A stretch of 64,000 nucleotides of DNA from Stutzerimonas stutzeri. Lineage in GTDB: Bacteria; Pseudomonadota; Gammaproteobacteria; Pseudomonadales; Pseudomonadaceae. Shown one piece after another: positions 50,009 to 58,552 of the stretch. The stretch spans positions 4,044,001 to 4,108,000 of the forward strand of contig NZ_CP036186.1 of the NCBI RefSeq assembly GCF_015291885.1, given 5' to 3'. Both the position numbers and the translations under genes were made by a program. Every line of letters starts with the position of its first letter. The first letter of the stretch is position 1. Under the pieces are notes generated by a model. It made no database searches, was not told the origin of the DNA, and saw nothing but the letters and a program-made list of their open reading frames with translations.

Positions 50009-50590
50009 TCAGCGTGCGTTCAGACGATCGCGAAGCTGAGTCGATTGCTGGCGAAGGCGTTCACAAGCGGACTGCACATCGGCCCGCGCCTGGGCATCCA
50101 GCTCGTCCATATCAGCCTCGACATTGAGCAGCACGGCGTCGACGCAGGCGCTCAGCAACAACACCGCCGCCTCGACATCACAGCGCAGCGACGGCTCGAC
50201 CATCAGCAAGGCGCGCTCGGCCATGCCCAGCGCCTCGACGCAGGCGTGTGCAGTCGCCAGCGGCACCGCGCATGCCTGCCGCGACAATTCGGGCGCTCGA
50301 CCCTCGTCTTCCTTCAGATATTCGGAGAAGACCGCCACGTCGTCGTCGGCGAAGGCACCGGGACGACCCAGCAGCGAGCGAGCTTCAGCCAGCAGCGCCT
50401 CACAGGAAGCACCGCCATGCGCGGCGCTGACCCGCAGCGCCTTGACGATCAGCGCTACGGCGAGGTCCGCGGTGACCGCGGTTACCGCACCGCAGCCGGG
50501 CAACGCACGCTCCGCCACGGCGTGGCGGAACTGCGCGAAGCTAAGCTGCCAGAGCCCCTGCCCCGCGCCCGGCCTGTCGGCTTCGCCCAT
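50009..50590 (-). CDS. Cyclodeaminase/cyclohydrolase-fold protein (FTCD_C type)
   Basis: This 193-residue helical protein resembles the formiminotransferase-cyclodeaminase C-terminal domain (FTCD_C), with PGCGAVTAVTADLAVALIVKALRVS where the family usually has a PGGGS glycine loop. The family acts on formiminotetrahydrofolate or related folates, but stand-alone members often have unknown roles. Its ATG at 50590 overlaps the last base of the GAPDH gene (TGATG), so the two are coupled. The altered glycine loop could mean a changed active site. Recognition is moderate. Confidence 0.7.
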   Translation of the reverse strand: MGEADRPGAGQGLWQLSFAQFRHAVAERALPGCGAVTAVTADLAVALIVKALRVSAAHGGASCEALLAEARSLLGRPGAFADDDVAVFSEYLKEDEGRAPELSRQACAVPLATAHACVEALGMAERALLMVEPSLRCDVEAAVLLLSACVDAVLLNVEADMDELDAQARADVQSACERLRQQSTQLRDRLNAR

Positions 50591-51600
50591 CAGGCCGACT
50601 TGGCTCCATCCCAGTGCAGCAGCACATCGAGCATGCGGTTGGAGAAGCCCCACTCGTTGTCGTACCAGGCCATCACCTTGACCAGCTCGCCCTGCACGCG
50701 GGTCTGGCTGAGGTCAGCGACGCATGACGCCGGATAGCCGTTGAAGTCGCAGGAAACCAGCGCTTCCTCGTTACACTCCATGACACCGGCCGGCATCTTT
50801 TGCGCACCTTCGCGCAGGATCTGATTGATCGCCTCGACGCTTTCCGGCGCGTTCTCGGCGATGAAGGTCAGGTCGACCAGCGAGACGTTCGGCGTCGGCA
50901 CCCGCACCGAGAGGCCGTCCAGACGCCCGGCCAGCTCCGGCAGCACCAGGCCGATGGCCTTGGCCGCACCGGTGGTGGACGGAATCATCGACAACGCCGC
51001 GGCACGTGCGCGGTAGAGATCGCTGTGCGCCTTGTCCAGCAGGTTCTGGTCGTTGGTGTAGGAATGCACAGTGTTGAGCAGGCCCTGACGAATGCCGACT
51101 GCCTCGTGCAGTACCTTGGCCAGCGGCGCCAGGCAGTTGGTGGTGCAGGACGCGTTGGAGACGACACGCTGATCGCCCAGCAGCTGGTGGTTCACGCCGT
51201 AGACCACGGTCAGGTCGCCGCCATCCAGCGGGTGCGAGGCGAATACCCGACCTGCGCCCGCCTGTAGGTGCTGCTCGATCAGCGCACGCTTCTTGAACTT
51301 GCCGGTGCACTCTAGCACCACATCCACGCCCAACTCCTTCCACGGCAGCTGGGTTGCATCGCGCTCGGCCAGTAGGCGGATCGCTTGGCCGCGCACCACC
51401 ATTGACTCACCGTCCAGTTCCACCGGTTCGGGAAAGCGACCGAAGGTCGAATCGAAGCGCGTCAGATGCACCAGCGTTTTGTGGTCGCTGAGATCGTTGA
51501 TGGCAACGACCTGTACCCGATCCTGCAATCCACGCTCGAACAGCGCTCGTACGACGGCGCGACCGATACGTCCATACCCATTGATGGCAATACGCAGCAT
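50590..51600 (-). CDS. GAPDH-family dehydrogenase (glyceraldehyde-3-P or erythrose-4-P)
   Basis: This 336-residue enzyme has the Rossmann start AINGYGRIGRAVVRALFER, the catalytic Cys in SNASCTTNCLAPLAK (about 150) and the terminal WYDNEWGFSNRMLDVLLHWD. Segments such as IRLLAERDATQLPWKELGVDVVLECTG resemble erythrose-4-phosphate dehydrogenase, while others look like class I GAPDH, so substrate is undecided. It is not next to pgk or fba, where Pseudomonas epd normally sits. It is coupled to the FTCD_C-type gene instead. The ATG at 51600 matches the family; upstream open sequence is unconserved. Confidence 0.88.
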   Translation of the reverse strand: MLRIAINGYGRIGRAVVRALFERGLQDRVQVVAINDLSDHKTLVHLTRFDSTFGRFPEPVELDGESMVVRGQAIRLLAERDATQLPWKELGVDVVLECTGKFKKRALIEQHLQAGAGRVFASHPLDGGDLTVVYGVNHQLLGDQRVVSNASCTTNCLAPLAKVLHEAVGIRQGLLNTVHSYTNDQNLLDKAHSDLYRARAAALSMIPSTTGAAKAIGLVLPELAGRLDGLSVRVPTPNVSLVDLTFIAENAPESVEAINQILREGAQKMPAGVMECNEEALVSCDFNGYPASCVADLSQTRVQGELVKVMAWYDNEWGFSNRMLDVLLHWDGAKSA

Positions 51601-51788
51601 GGCAAATCTCCTCGGAGGGGGTTGAAAGTCAGTAGTTAGCTTAGGCGGAGTATCCACCCTTGCGTTCATCGCCGAACGACCAGGATCAATTAAGTGGCGA
51701 ACCCATGTGCCGTTGGCCAGTCGTAAACCTGACGAGGCGGCGGTGCAGGGCCGGCCGCGACCTGAGGCAAATCAGGGGGTGCGTAGCA

Positions 51789-53324
51789 ATGAGCGAGACA
51801 ACCCGAACACCGTGGTGGATGGGCGCGACCGTTTATCAGATCTACCCGCGATCCTTCGCCGACAGCAACGGCGACGGCATCGGCGACCTCAATGGCGTAC
51901 TGCGCCACCTCGATCATCTGCAGCAGCTGGGCGTCGATGCCCTCTGGCTATCGCCGATTTTTTGCTCACCGATGGCCGACGCCGGCTACGACATCAGCGA
52001 CTATTGCGATATTGATCCGCTGTTCGGTTCGCTGGACGATATCGACCGGCTGATCACCGAAGCCCATGCGCGCGATATCCGTGTGCTGCTGGACTTCGTG
52101 CCCAATCACACCTCGGATGAGCATCCCTGGTTCGTCGAGTCGCGCAGTTCGCGGGACAACCCCAAGCGCGACTGGTACGTCTGGCGTGACCAGCCGAACA
52201 ACTGGCGCGCCGCGCTGGGTGCCGGCAGCGCCTGGACGTGGGACGAGCACACCCAGCAGTACTACCTGCACCTTTTCCTGGCCAAGCAGCCGGACCTCAA
52301 CTGGCGCAACCCCGAGGTGGTCGAGGCCATGCACGACGTGCTGCGCTTCTGGCTCGACCGCGGCGTGGACGGCTTTCGTATCGACGTCATTCATTGCACC
52401 GGCAAGGACCCGAGCTTCGCCGACGACCCGCGCTGCCAGGCTGGCCAGCCGCTGTCGGACTTCAACGATCAGCCTTACAGCCACGAAGTCCTGCGCGGCC
52501 TACGCAAGCTCGTCGACAGCTATCCTGGCGACCGAATGCTGGTGGGCGAGGTGAACATCCGCTCCACCGAGCGCGTGCTGCAGTACTACGGCGCTGGCGA
52601 CGAGCTGCATCTGGCCTTCAACTTCAACCCCCTCGACGCGCCCTGGGATCCGGTCATGTTTCGCACCTGCATCCGCGAGGTCGAGCACTGGCTGCAACCC
52701 GTCGGTGCCTGGCCGACCTGGGTGCTGTCCAACCACGACAACGTGCGCCAGCGCAGCCGTTATCAGGGTTCCGAGCGAGCCTCACGGGCGGCTGCGGTAA
52801 TGCTGCTCACCCTGCGCGGTACGCCTTTCATCTATCAGGGTGAGGAATTGGGGCTGGAAGACGCGGTAATTACCGCCGAAACCCGAACCGATCCGGGCGG
52901 CCGCGATGGCTGCCGCGCCCCGATTCCCTGGCAGGCCGAACCGCCACATGGCTGGAAAGGTGCAGAACCCTGGCTGCCCTTCCCGCCTGACGCCAACGAG
53001 CTGGCAGCAGAGCGGCAGACTGGTGAAGCGAACTCCATGTTCGCGCTCTACCAGCGCCTGCTTGCCGCGCGCAAGGCCAGCCCGGCGCTGCATCACGGCG
53101 ACTTCGAAGAATTGCCATCGCACCCCGAGGTGCTCGCCTACCATCGGCATTTCGGCAACGACCACCGTCTGGTCTGCATCAACTTCTCCGACCAGCCCCA
53201 CCCTCACCCGCACGCCGGCGACTGGCAAGTCGAGATCGCCAGTGACGGCATCGGTGAAGGCGACCCCTACAACGGCACCCTTAACCCAGGGCAGGCCGTC
53301 GTGCTGCACCCAATGGAGAACTGA
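51789..53324 (+). CDS. GH13 alpha-glucosidase (GH13_30-like)
   Basis: This 511-residue cytosolic glycoside hydrolase has the GH13 (alpha/beta)8 barrel: region I DFVPNH (102-107), nucleophile Asp199 in GFRIDVIH, acid/base Glu254 in MLVGEVNI and Asp317 in LSNHDN, all intact. The [17 protein letters not shown] segment suggests the actinobacterial-type alpha-glucosidase group (GH13_30), acting on maltose-like alpha-glucosides. No signal peptide. First of a tight three-gene operon (51789-55541); only 2 bases separate it from the next GH13 gene. The start [10 protein letters not shown] was chosen over an open upstream extension. Confidence 0.88.
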   Translation: MSETTRTPWWMGATVYQIYPRSFADSNGDGIGDLNGVLRHLDHLQQLGVDALWLSPIFCSPMADAGYDISDYCDIDPLFGSLDDIDRLITEAHARDIRVLLDFVPNHTSDEHPWFVESRSSRDNPKRDWYVWRDQPNNWRAALGAGSAWTWDEHTQQYYLHLFLAKQPDLNWRNPEVVEAMHDVLRFWLDRGVDGFRIDVIHCTGKDPSFADDPRCQAGQPLSDFNDQPYSHEVLRGLRKLVDSYPGDRMLVGEVNIRSTERVLQYYGAGDELHLAFNFNPLDAPWDPVMFRTCIREVEHWLQPVGAWPTWVLSNHDNVRQRSRYQGSERASRAAAVMLLTLRGTPFIYQGEELGLEDAVITAETRTDPGGRDGCRAPIPWQAEPPHGWKGAEPWLPFPPDANELAAERQTGEANSMFALYQRLLAARKASPALHHGDFEELPSHPEVLAYHRHFGNDHRLVCINFSDQPHPHPHAGDWQVEIASDGIGEGDPYNGTLNPGQAVVLHPMEN

Positions 53325-53326
53325 GC

Positions 53327-54946
53327 ATGCGCCCACTTTGGTACCGCAACGCGGCGATCTATCAGATCGACCCCACTCTATTTCGTGACAGCAACGGCGA
53401 CGGCTGCGGCGACCTGCGCGGCATCACCGAGCGCCTCGACTACATCCGCGGCCTCGGCTGCACGGCCGTATGGCTGATGCCGTTCTATCAATCGCCATTC
53501 GACGACGCGGGCTACGACATCACGGACCATCTACAGGTGGACGAACGCTTCGGTGATCTGGCCGACATCGTCGCGCTTTTGGAGAAGGCCGAAGAGCTGG
53601 GCCTGCACGTCATCATCGAACTGGTAGTGCAGCACACCTCCATCCAACACAAATGGTTTCAAGAGGCGCGCCGCGACCGCGATTCGCCCTACCGCAACTA
53701 CTACATCTGGGCCGACGAGCCCGACGACTTCATGGAGCCGATTTTCCCGACGGTCGAAGACAGCATCTGGACCTGGGACGAGGAAGCCGGCCAGTACTAC
53801 CGCCATCTGTTCTACAAACACGAGCCTGATCTGGACCTGACCAACCCGCGGGTCATCCACGAGATCGAGCGGATCATGTCGTTCTGGCTGCGCCTGGGCG
53901 TTTCCGGTTTCCGCATCGACGCCGCGGTGCACATGGTGCGTCAGGCAGGCGGCGGCGAACTGGAAAAGGGCTACTGGCTGCTCGAGCACATGCGCGATTT
54001 CGTGACCATGCGACGGCCTGAAACCGTGCTGCTGGGCGAGATCGACACCGACCCGGAAAAGTACGTCGAATACTTCGGCGACGAGGCCGATCGCGTCACC
54101 CTGCTGCTGGACTTCTGGACCAACAACCACCTGTTCCTCGCACTGGCGCGGCAGCAGGCCGAGCCTTTGGTTCGCGCCCTGAACAGCCAACCGCTGCCAC
54201 CGAGCCATTCGCAGTACGCGCTGTGGATTCGCAATCACGACGAGCTGAGCCTTGATCGGCTGGAGGAGGATGAGCGCAACGAGGTGATGAAGACCTTCGC
54301 CCCTGACGAGAACATGCGCGCGTACAACCGCGGTATCCGCCGGCGACTCGCGCCCATGCTCGATGGTGATGAACGCCGCATCGCTGCCACCCACGCCCTG
54401 CTCTTTTCACTGCCCGGCACACCAATCATCCGCTACGGCGAAGAAATCGGCATGGGCGATGACCTCGACCGCCCCGAGCGGTTGGCCGTACGCACGCCCA
54501 TGCAGTGGTCCAACGAACCCAACGCCGGATTCTCCTGTACCAAAGGTGAGCTGGCCGCACCGGTTATCGACGAAGGCCCATTCTCCTTCGAAAAGATCAA
54601 CGTGTTCGCCCAGACCCTGCGTAGCGACTCGCTGATGGCGCGCACCGGCAACATGATCCGCACCCGCATCGGCCTGCGCGAGATTGGCATCGGCAAGCGC
54701 ACGACCGTCGAAGTGGATGATCCGGCGGTGTTCGCCATCCGCCACGACAACGGCTCCACGGTGTTGATGCTGGTCAACCTGGCAGACCAGGAAACCACGG
54801 TGGAGATCACTGACGACGACCTGCAGGACATGGTCGATGTACTTGCCGACTGCAATTACGACCAGCCGGAAGGCACGCCGCTGAAAATCCGCCTGGGCCC
54901 GTATGGCTACCGCTGGCTGCGGCGCAAACAGCAATTGTTCGGATGA
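53327..54946 (+). CDS. GH13 enzyme, trehalose-synthase-like (unusual region I)
   Basis: This 539-residue GH13 protein resembles trehalose synthase (maltose alpha-D-glucosyltransferase) with WYRNAAIYQIDPTLFRDSNG at the start, nucleophile Asp198 in GFRIDAAVH, Glu238 in VLLGEID and Asp305 in IRNHDEL. Region I reads ELVVQH (98-103) instead of the usual DLVVNH, with Asp to Glu and Asn to Gln changes. No fused maltokinase. It probably isomerises or transfers glucose between disaccharides, but the substitution makes this uncertain. It starts 2 bases after the alpha-glucosidase gene and is followed by a DUF1080 gene. Confidence 0.85.
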   Translation: MRPLWYRNAAIYQIDPTLFRDSNGDGCGDLRGITERLDYIRGLGCTAVWLMPFYQSPFDDAGYDITDHLQVDERFGDLADIVALLEKAEELGLHVIIELVVQHTSIQHKWFQEARRDRDSPYRNYYIWADEPDDFMEPIFPTVEDSIWTWDEEAGQYYRHLFYKHEPDLDLTNPRVIHEIERIMSFWLRLGVSGFRIDAAVHMVRQAGGGELEKGYWLLEHMRDFVTMRRPETVLLGEIDTDPEKYVEYFGDEADRVTLLLDFWTNNHLFLALARQQAEPLVRALNSQPLPPSHSQYALWIRNHDELSLDRLEEDERNEVMKTFAPDENMRAYNRGIRRRLAPMLDGDERRIAATHALLFSLPGTPIIRYGEEIGMGDDLDRPERLAVRTPMQWSNEPNAGFSCTKGELAAPVIDEGPFSFEKINVFAQTLRSDSLMARTGNMIRTRIGLREIGIGKRTTVEVDDPAVFAIRHDNGSTVLMLVNLADQETTVEITDDDLQDMVDVLADCNYDQPEGTPLKIRLGPYGYRWLRRKQQLFG

Positions 54947-54956
54947 GGGCAGCACG

Positions 54957-55541
54957 ATGATTCTCGATGCAACGCAGTGGCACGCCTGGCATGGCGCCGG
55001 CTTTCCCGACGATAGCTGGTACCGCGAAGATGATCAGCTCTGCGCCATCGTCGGCGCACCCAGAGTCGATCTGGTGTCTCGCGAACAGTACGGCGATTTC
55101 ATCCTGCGCTTCGAATACGCCCTGCCGGTGGGCGGTAACTCCGGCGTGTTCTACCGGGTCGACGAAAGCGCCGGGCTCGCTTGGCATAGCGGACCGGAGA
55201 TGCAGCTGCTCGATGATGCCGTGCACCCCGATGGCAAACAGCCAACCACGCGCAACGGCGCACTGTACGGCCTGCTGGCGCCGGAGCAGGAAACGCAGAT
55301 CGAGGCGGGCAGCTTTATGGAGGCGCTACTGATCGTGCGTGAAGGTACCGTCGAGCACTGGCTGAATAACCGCAAGGTGCTCGGTTATCGCCTGGATGAC
55401 CCGGCTTTACGCACGCTGATCGAGTCCAGCAAGTTCGCCGACAAGCCGCTGTTCGCCAGGTCGCCGGTTGGGCATATCGTCCTGCAGCACCACGGCGAGG
55501 CCGTGCGTTTTCGCCGCCTGTCGATCGAAGTGCTGAGCTGA
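54957..55541 (+). CDS. DUF1080 / 3-keto-disaccharide hydrolase-fold protein
   Basis: This 194-residue beta-jelly-roll protein (concanavalin-like) has the DUF1080 pattern: GDFILRFEYALPVGGNSGVF, EMQLLDDAVHPDG and NGALYGLLAP, then VEHWLNNRKVLGYR. Members studied in Bacteroides hydrolyse 3-keto-disaccharides and are normally exported lipoproteins, but this one has no signal peptide, so it should be cytosolic. It is 10 bases after the trehalose-synthase-like gene and ends the operon. The start is the ATG at 54957. What makes a 3-keto sugar here is unknown; no oxidase of that type lies nearby. Confidence 0.82.
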   Translation: MILDATQWHAWHGAGFPDDSWYREDDQLCAIVGAPRVDLVSREQYGDFILRFEYALPVGGNSGVFYRVDESAGLAWHSGPEMQLLDDAVHPDGKQPTTRNGALYGLLAPEQETQIEAGSFMEALLIVREGTVEHWLNNRKVLGYRLDDPALRTLIESSKFADKPLFARSPVGHIVLQHHGEAVRFRRLSIEVLS

Positions 55542-55572
55542 ACGTCGGCCTTGGAACGGCACGGCGAATTGA

Positions 55573-56250
<678 letters not shown>

Positions 56251-56257
56251 GTGGACG

Positions 56258-56792
56258 TTAGCGGCTGAGCGGCGCCGTTTCCCCGCGCCACAACGTCACC
56301 AGCGCGCCCTGCGTGCCTGCTAGCGGATCGCTGATGGGCACGCCGACGTTGGCGATCCGCTCGCACGCCTGGTCGTGAGGCAGGATCCGGACGCTGCATG
56401 TCGTATTGCTGCTCGACCGGATAGCCGGCCACGACCTGAAAGTCCTCGCTTGCCTCAATCGCGCAATGCCCGGTTCCGGCCGGCAATACAACGGCATCGC
56501 CGGCGCGCAACTCGACTTCCTGACCATGCTCACCACCCAGCATCACCCGCGCAGAGCCGCTGGCCACGCCGAGCACCTCGTGAGCGGTGGAGTGGTAGTG
56601 ATGGTAGTCGTAAACCGTCCCGCGCCAGGCCGACGGCCACAGATGGCTGTCGAAAAGCCGTTCGAAGGCTTCGGCCAGATTCGGGCCGGCCAACGGCAAC
56701 TGGCGATAGATCAGCACCGGATGCGGACTGTTGGGCGTACGTCCGTCACTGACTAGGCGCAGCTGTTCGGGTTGTGGTGCGGAACTGGGCAT
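56258..56792 (-). pseudogene. Frameshifted cupin-domain protein (YjlB-like)
   Basis: The gene is split between two frames. From the ATG at 56792 (GAGGAG ribosome site) the frame runs through a cupin core with HYHSTAHEVLGVASGSARVM and the second motif DAVVLPAGTGHCAIEA. It continues to QQYDMQRPDP near 56390. The rest of the expected protein (PHDQACERIANVGVPISDP onward to TAA at 56258) is in the +1-shifted frame. The total of 535 bases is one more than a multiple of 3, consistent with one extra base near 56380-56395. It could be a true pseudogene, an assembly error, or a phase-variable or frameshift-expressed gene. Confidence 0.8.
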
Positions 56793-56880
56793 GGGGGCTC
56801 CTCTGGCATCAATGACATCCGGCGACAAGCCGTAGCTGATTCGACTCGATGCCCGCAGGCTTTGCTCCCATTGAAACGAC

Positions 56881-56902
56881 AAAGCCGCCCGGAGGCGGCT
56901 TT
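56881..56902 (-). terminator. Terminator of the cytochrome c5 gene
   Basis: A 9-bp perfect stem (56881-56889 with 56894-56902, loop CGGA) with A/T ends lies 23 bases past the stop of the leftward cytochrome gene. On the minus strand it is followed by TTT, so it is a plausible intrinsic terminator. Confidence 0.8.
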
Positions 56903-56924
56903 GCTGGTGCGGCTCGACGCTCGA

Positions 56925-57350
56925 TCAGAGGCCGGACATGTGCTCGATGGCAGCCTTCAGCTCATCATCGGAGCAATCGCCACAGGTGCCCTTCGGCGGC
57001 ATGGCGTTGATGCCGTTGATGGCATGCGTGAGCAGACCATCGAGGCCACCCGCTGCATCTGCACGGGCGGACCAGGTGGCAGTGTCACCGGTCTTCGGCG
57101 CATTCAGCAGACCCGAACCGTGGCAGGCAGTGCAGAACTTGCCGTACACGTCGGAACCGCTGCGAGCGGCACCACCAGCAGCAGCGGCAGCGCCGGCACC
57201 AGCAGCGGCACACTCTTCACCTTGAATACATACGCTACCCACCGGCTTGAGGCGCTCGGCGATTGCATCGTCGGTCGCAGCCTGAGCGCTCATTGCCCAC
57301 AGGGCCACTACGGCAGTCTGTGCTACCAGGATCTTCTTAATCAGGTTCAC
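56925..57350 (-). CDS. Cytochrome c5 family protein
   Basis: This 141-residue periplasmic c-type cytochrome has a signal peptide (MNLIKKILVAQTAVVALWAM, cleavage near AQA-A), an Ala/Gly-rich linker (about 49-62), one haem site CTACH and the axial Met in INAMPPKGTCGDC, with the extra Cys pair CGDC of cytochrome c5. It carries electrons, probably to a terminal oxidase or denitrification enzymes. It is followed by a terminator at 56881-56902. The 161 bases upstream hold nothing obvious besides its promoter. Confidence 0.93.
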   Translation of the reverse strand: MNLIKKILVAQTAVVALWAMSAQAATDDAIAERLKPVGSVCIQGEECAAAGAGAAAAAGGAARSGSDVYGKFCTACHGSGLLNAPKTGDTATWSARADAAGGLDGLLTHAINGINAMPPKGTCGDCSDDELKAAIEHMSGL

Positions 57351-57511
57351 CTTACACCCTCATTGTGGCTAGACACGCCCGCGGCCACGGTAACGCGAGC
57401 GGCGGTCAGTATAACGGCAAGCCTTGCTGGCCGAAACAATACGAAAGGCCCTGCCAACTCCAGCGACGCTTTGTCGCACCGCGACGCTCGGAGAATCGAG
57501 GCCGGTCGCGG

Positions 57512-58060
57512 CTAAAAGTTCGCTGGCGTCGTAGCACTGATCAGTCTGGCCGGGGTGTCGAAGGGGTTGCGAAAACGATGCGGCTTACTGCTTTCGAAGT
57601 AGTAGCTGTCTCCGCTTTCCAGCACGTAGACCTGACCGTTTACGGTGAGCTCAAGACGACCCTCGACGAGCATTCCGGCTTCCTCCCCCTGATGCGAGAG
57701 CATGTCGGTACCAGTATCGGAACCGGGCGGATAGGTCTCAGCCAGAAAGGCGATGGCGCGCCCCGGGTGGGCTTTTCCCACCAGCTTCATGCTGACCGCA
57801 CCGTCGGATATATCGATCAGCTCGCTACCCTTGTAAACCACCTGGGTATCGCCATCCTGTTCGAAATCGGGGGAAAAGAACTCCACCAGAGACATGGGGA
57901 TGCCACTGAGCACCTTCTTCAGCGAACTGATCGAGGGGCTGACGCTGTTCTTTTCGATCATGGAAATGGTGCTGTTGGTTACGCCGGCACGCTTGGCGAG
58001 TTCACGCTGGGACAGACCCTTGAGCTTGCGGATGGTTTGCAGTCGAACGCCAACGTCCAA
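57512..58060 (-). CDS. XRE-cupin transcriptional regulator, PuuR-like
   Basis: This 182-residue regulator has an XRE helix-turn-helix (about 5-60, with SQRELAKRAGVTNSTISMIE) and a C-terminal cupin (about 100-175). In E. coli PuuR represses putrescine catabolism; Pseudomonas has several relatives. The start is a TTG at 58060 with GGGGG about 10 bases upstream; no ATG or GTG sits in the right place, and MDVGVRLQTIRKLKG is the family N terminus. It lies near a PuuB-like oxidase gene (60564), suggesting polyamine control, but is separated from it by dadA. Confidence 0.88.
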   Translation of the reverse strand: MDVGVRLQTIRKLKGLSQRELAKRAGVTNSTISMIEKNSVSPSISSLKKVLSGIPMSLVEFFSPDFEQDGDTQVVYKGSELIDISDGAVSMKLVGKAHPGRAIAFLAETYPPGSDTGTDMLSHQGEEAGMLVEGRLELTVNGQVYVLESGDSYYFESSKPHRFRNPFDTPARLISATTPANF

Positions 58061-58177
58061 TACGGGAGCCCCCTTTCAAGAGCAGTGCGAAAGGGGGCTA
58101 TCATGGCAATGGCGTTCAGAATTTACAACACTACCTCCGGACGGCTCGTCGCTCGGGGCGTGTGGCTCGGCGAAGCC

Positions 58178-58552
58178 TCAGAGTACCGGGCCTGCAAGAT
58201 CCGGCATTGCAGCAATCACAGTGATCTCGACCCGTACATCCGGCGAATACATCAGCGCCTGAACCGTGGTCCGCGCCGGCGCAGTTCCCGGGGTCAGCCA
58301 GGCATCCCAAATCTCGTTCATGCCGGCGTAGTCGGTGGAGATGTCCTTCAGATGAATGGTCGCCGAGAGCAGCCGAGCCTTACTACTGCCGGCTTCTTCC
58401 AGTAGGCGTTCGATGCTCGACAAGGTTTCGCGGGTCTGAGCGCGGATGTCACCAGCCAGGTCATCGGCCAGTTGCCCGGACAGATACACTGCGCCGTTGT
58501 GGATCACCGCTTCGCTGTAGCGGGTTTCAGTGTGCAGACGCCGGATGGGCAT
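58178..58552 (-). CDS. ridA: RidA family reactive-intermediate deaminase
   Basis: This 124-residue YjgF/RidA-type protein has [20 protein letters not shown] at the N terminus, the catalytic Arg in [19 protein letters not shown] and the family end VIAAMPD. It hydrolyses reactive imines and enamines left by PLP enzymes and flavoenzymes. It starts inside the 3' end of dadA (26-base overlap, 58527-58552), so it is translationally coupled to D-amino-acid oxidation, whose imine products it should clear. The ATG at 58552 gives the family start. Confidence 0.92.
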   Translation of the reverse strand: MPIRRLHTETRYSEAVIHNGAVYLSGQLADDLAGDIRAQTRETLSSIERLLEEAGSSKARLLSATIHLKDISTDYAGMNEIWDAWLTPGTAPARTTVQALMYSPDVRVEITVIAAMPDLAGPVL

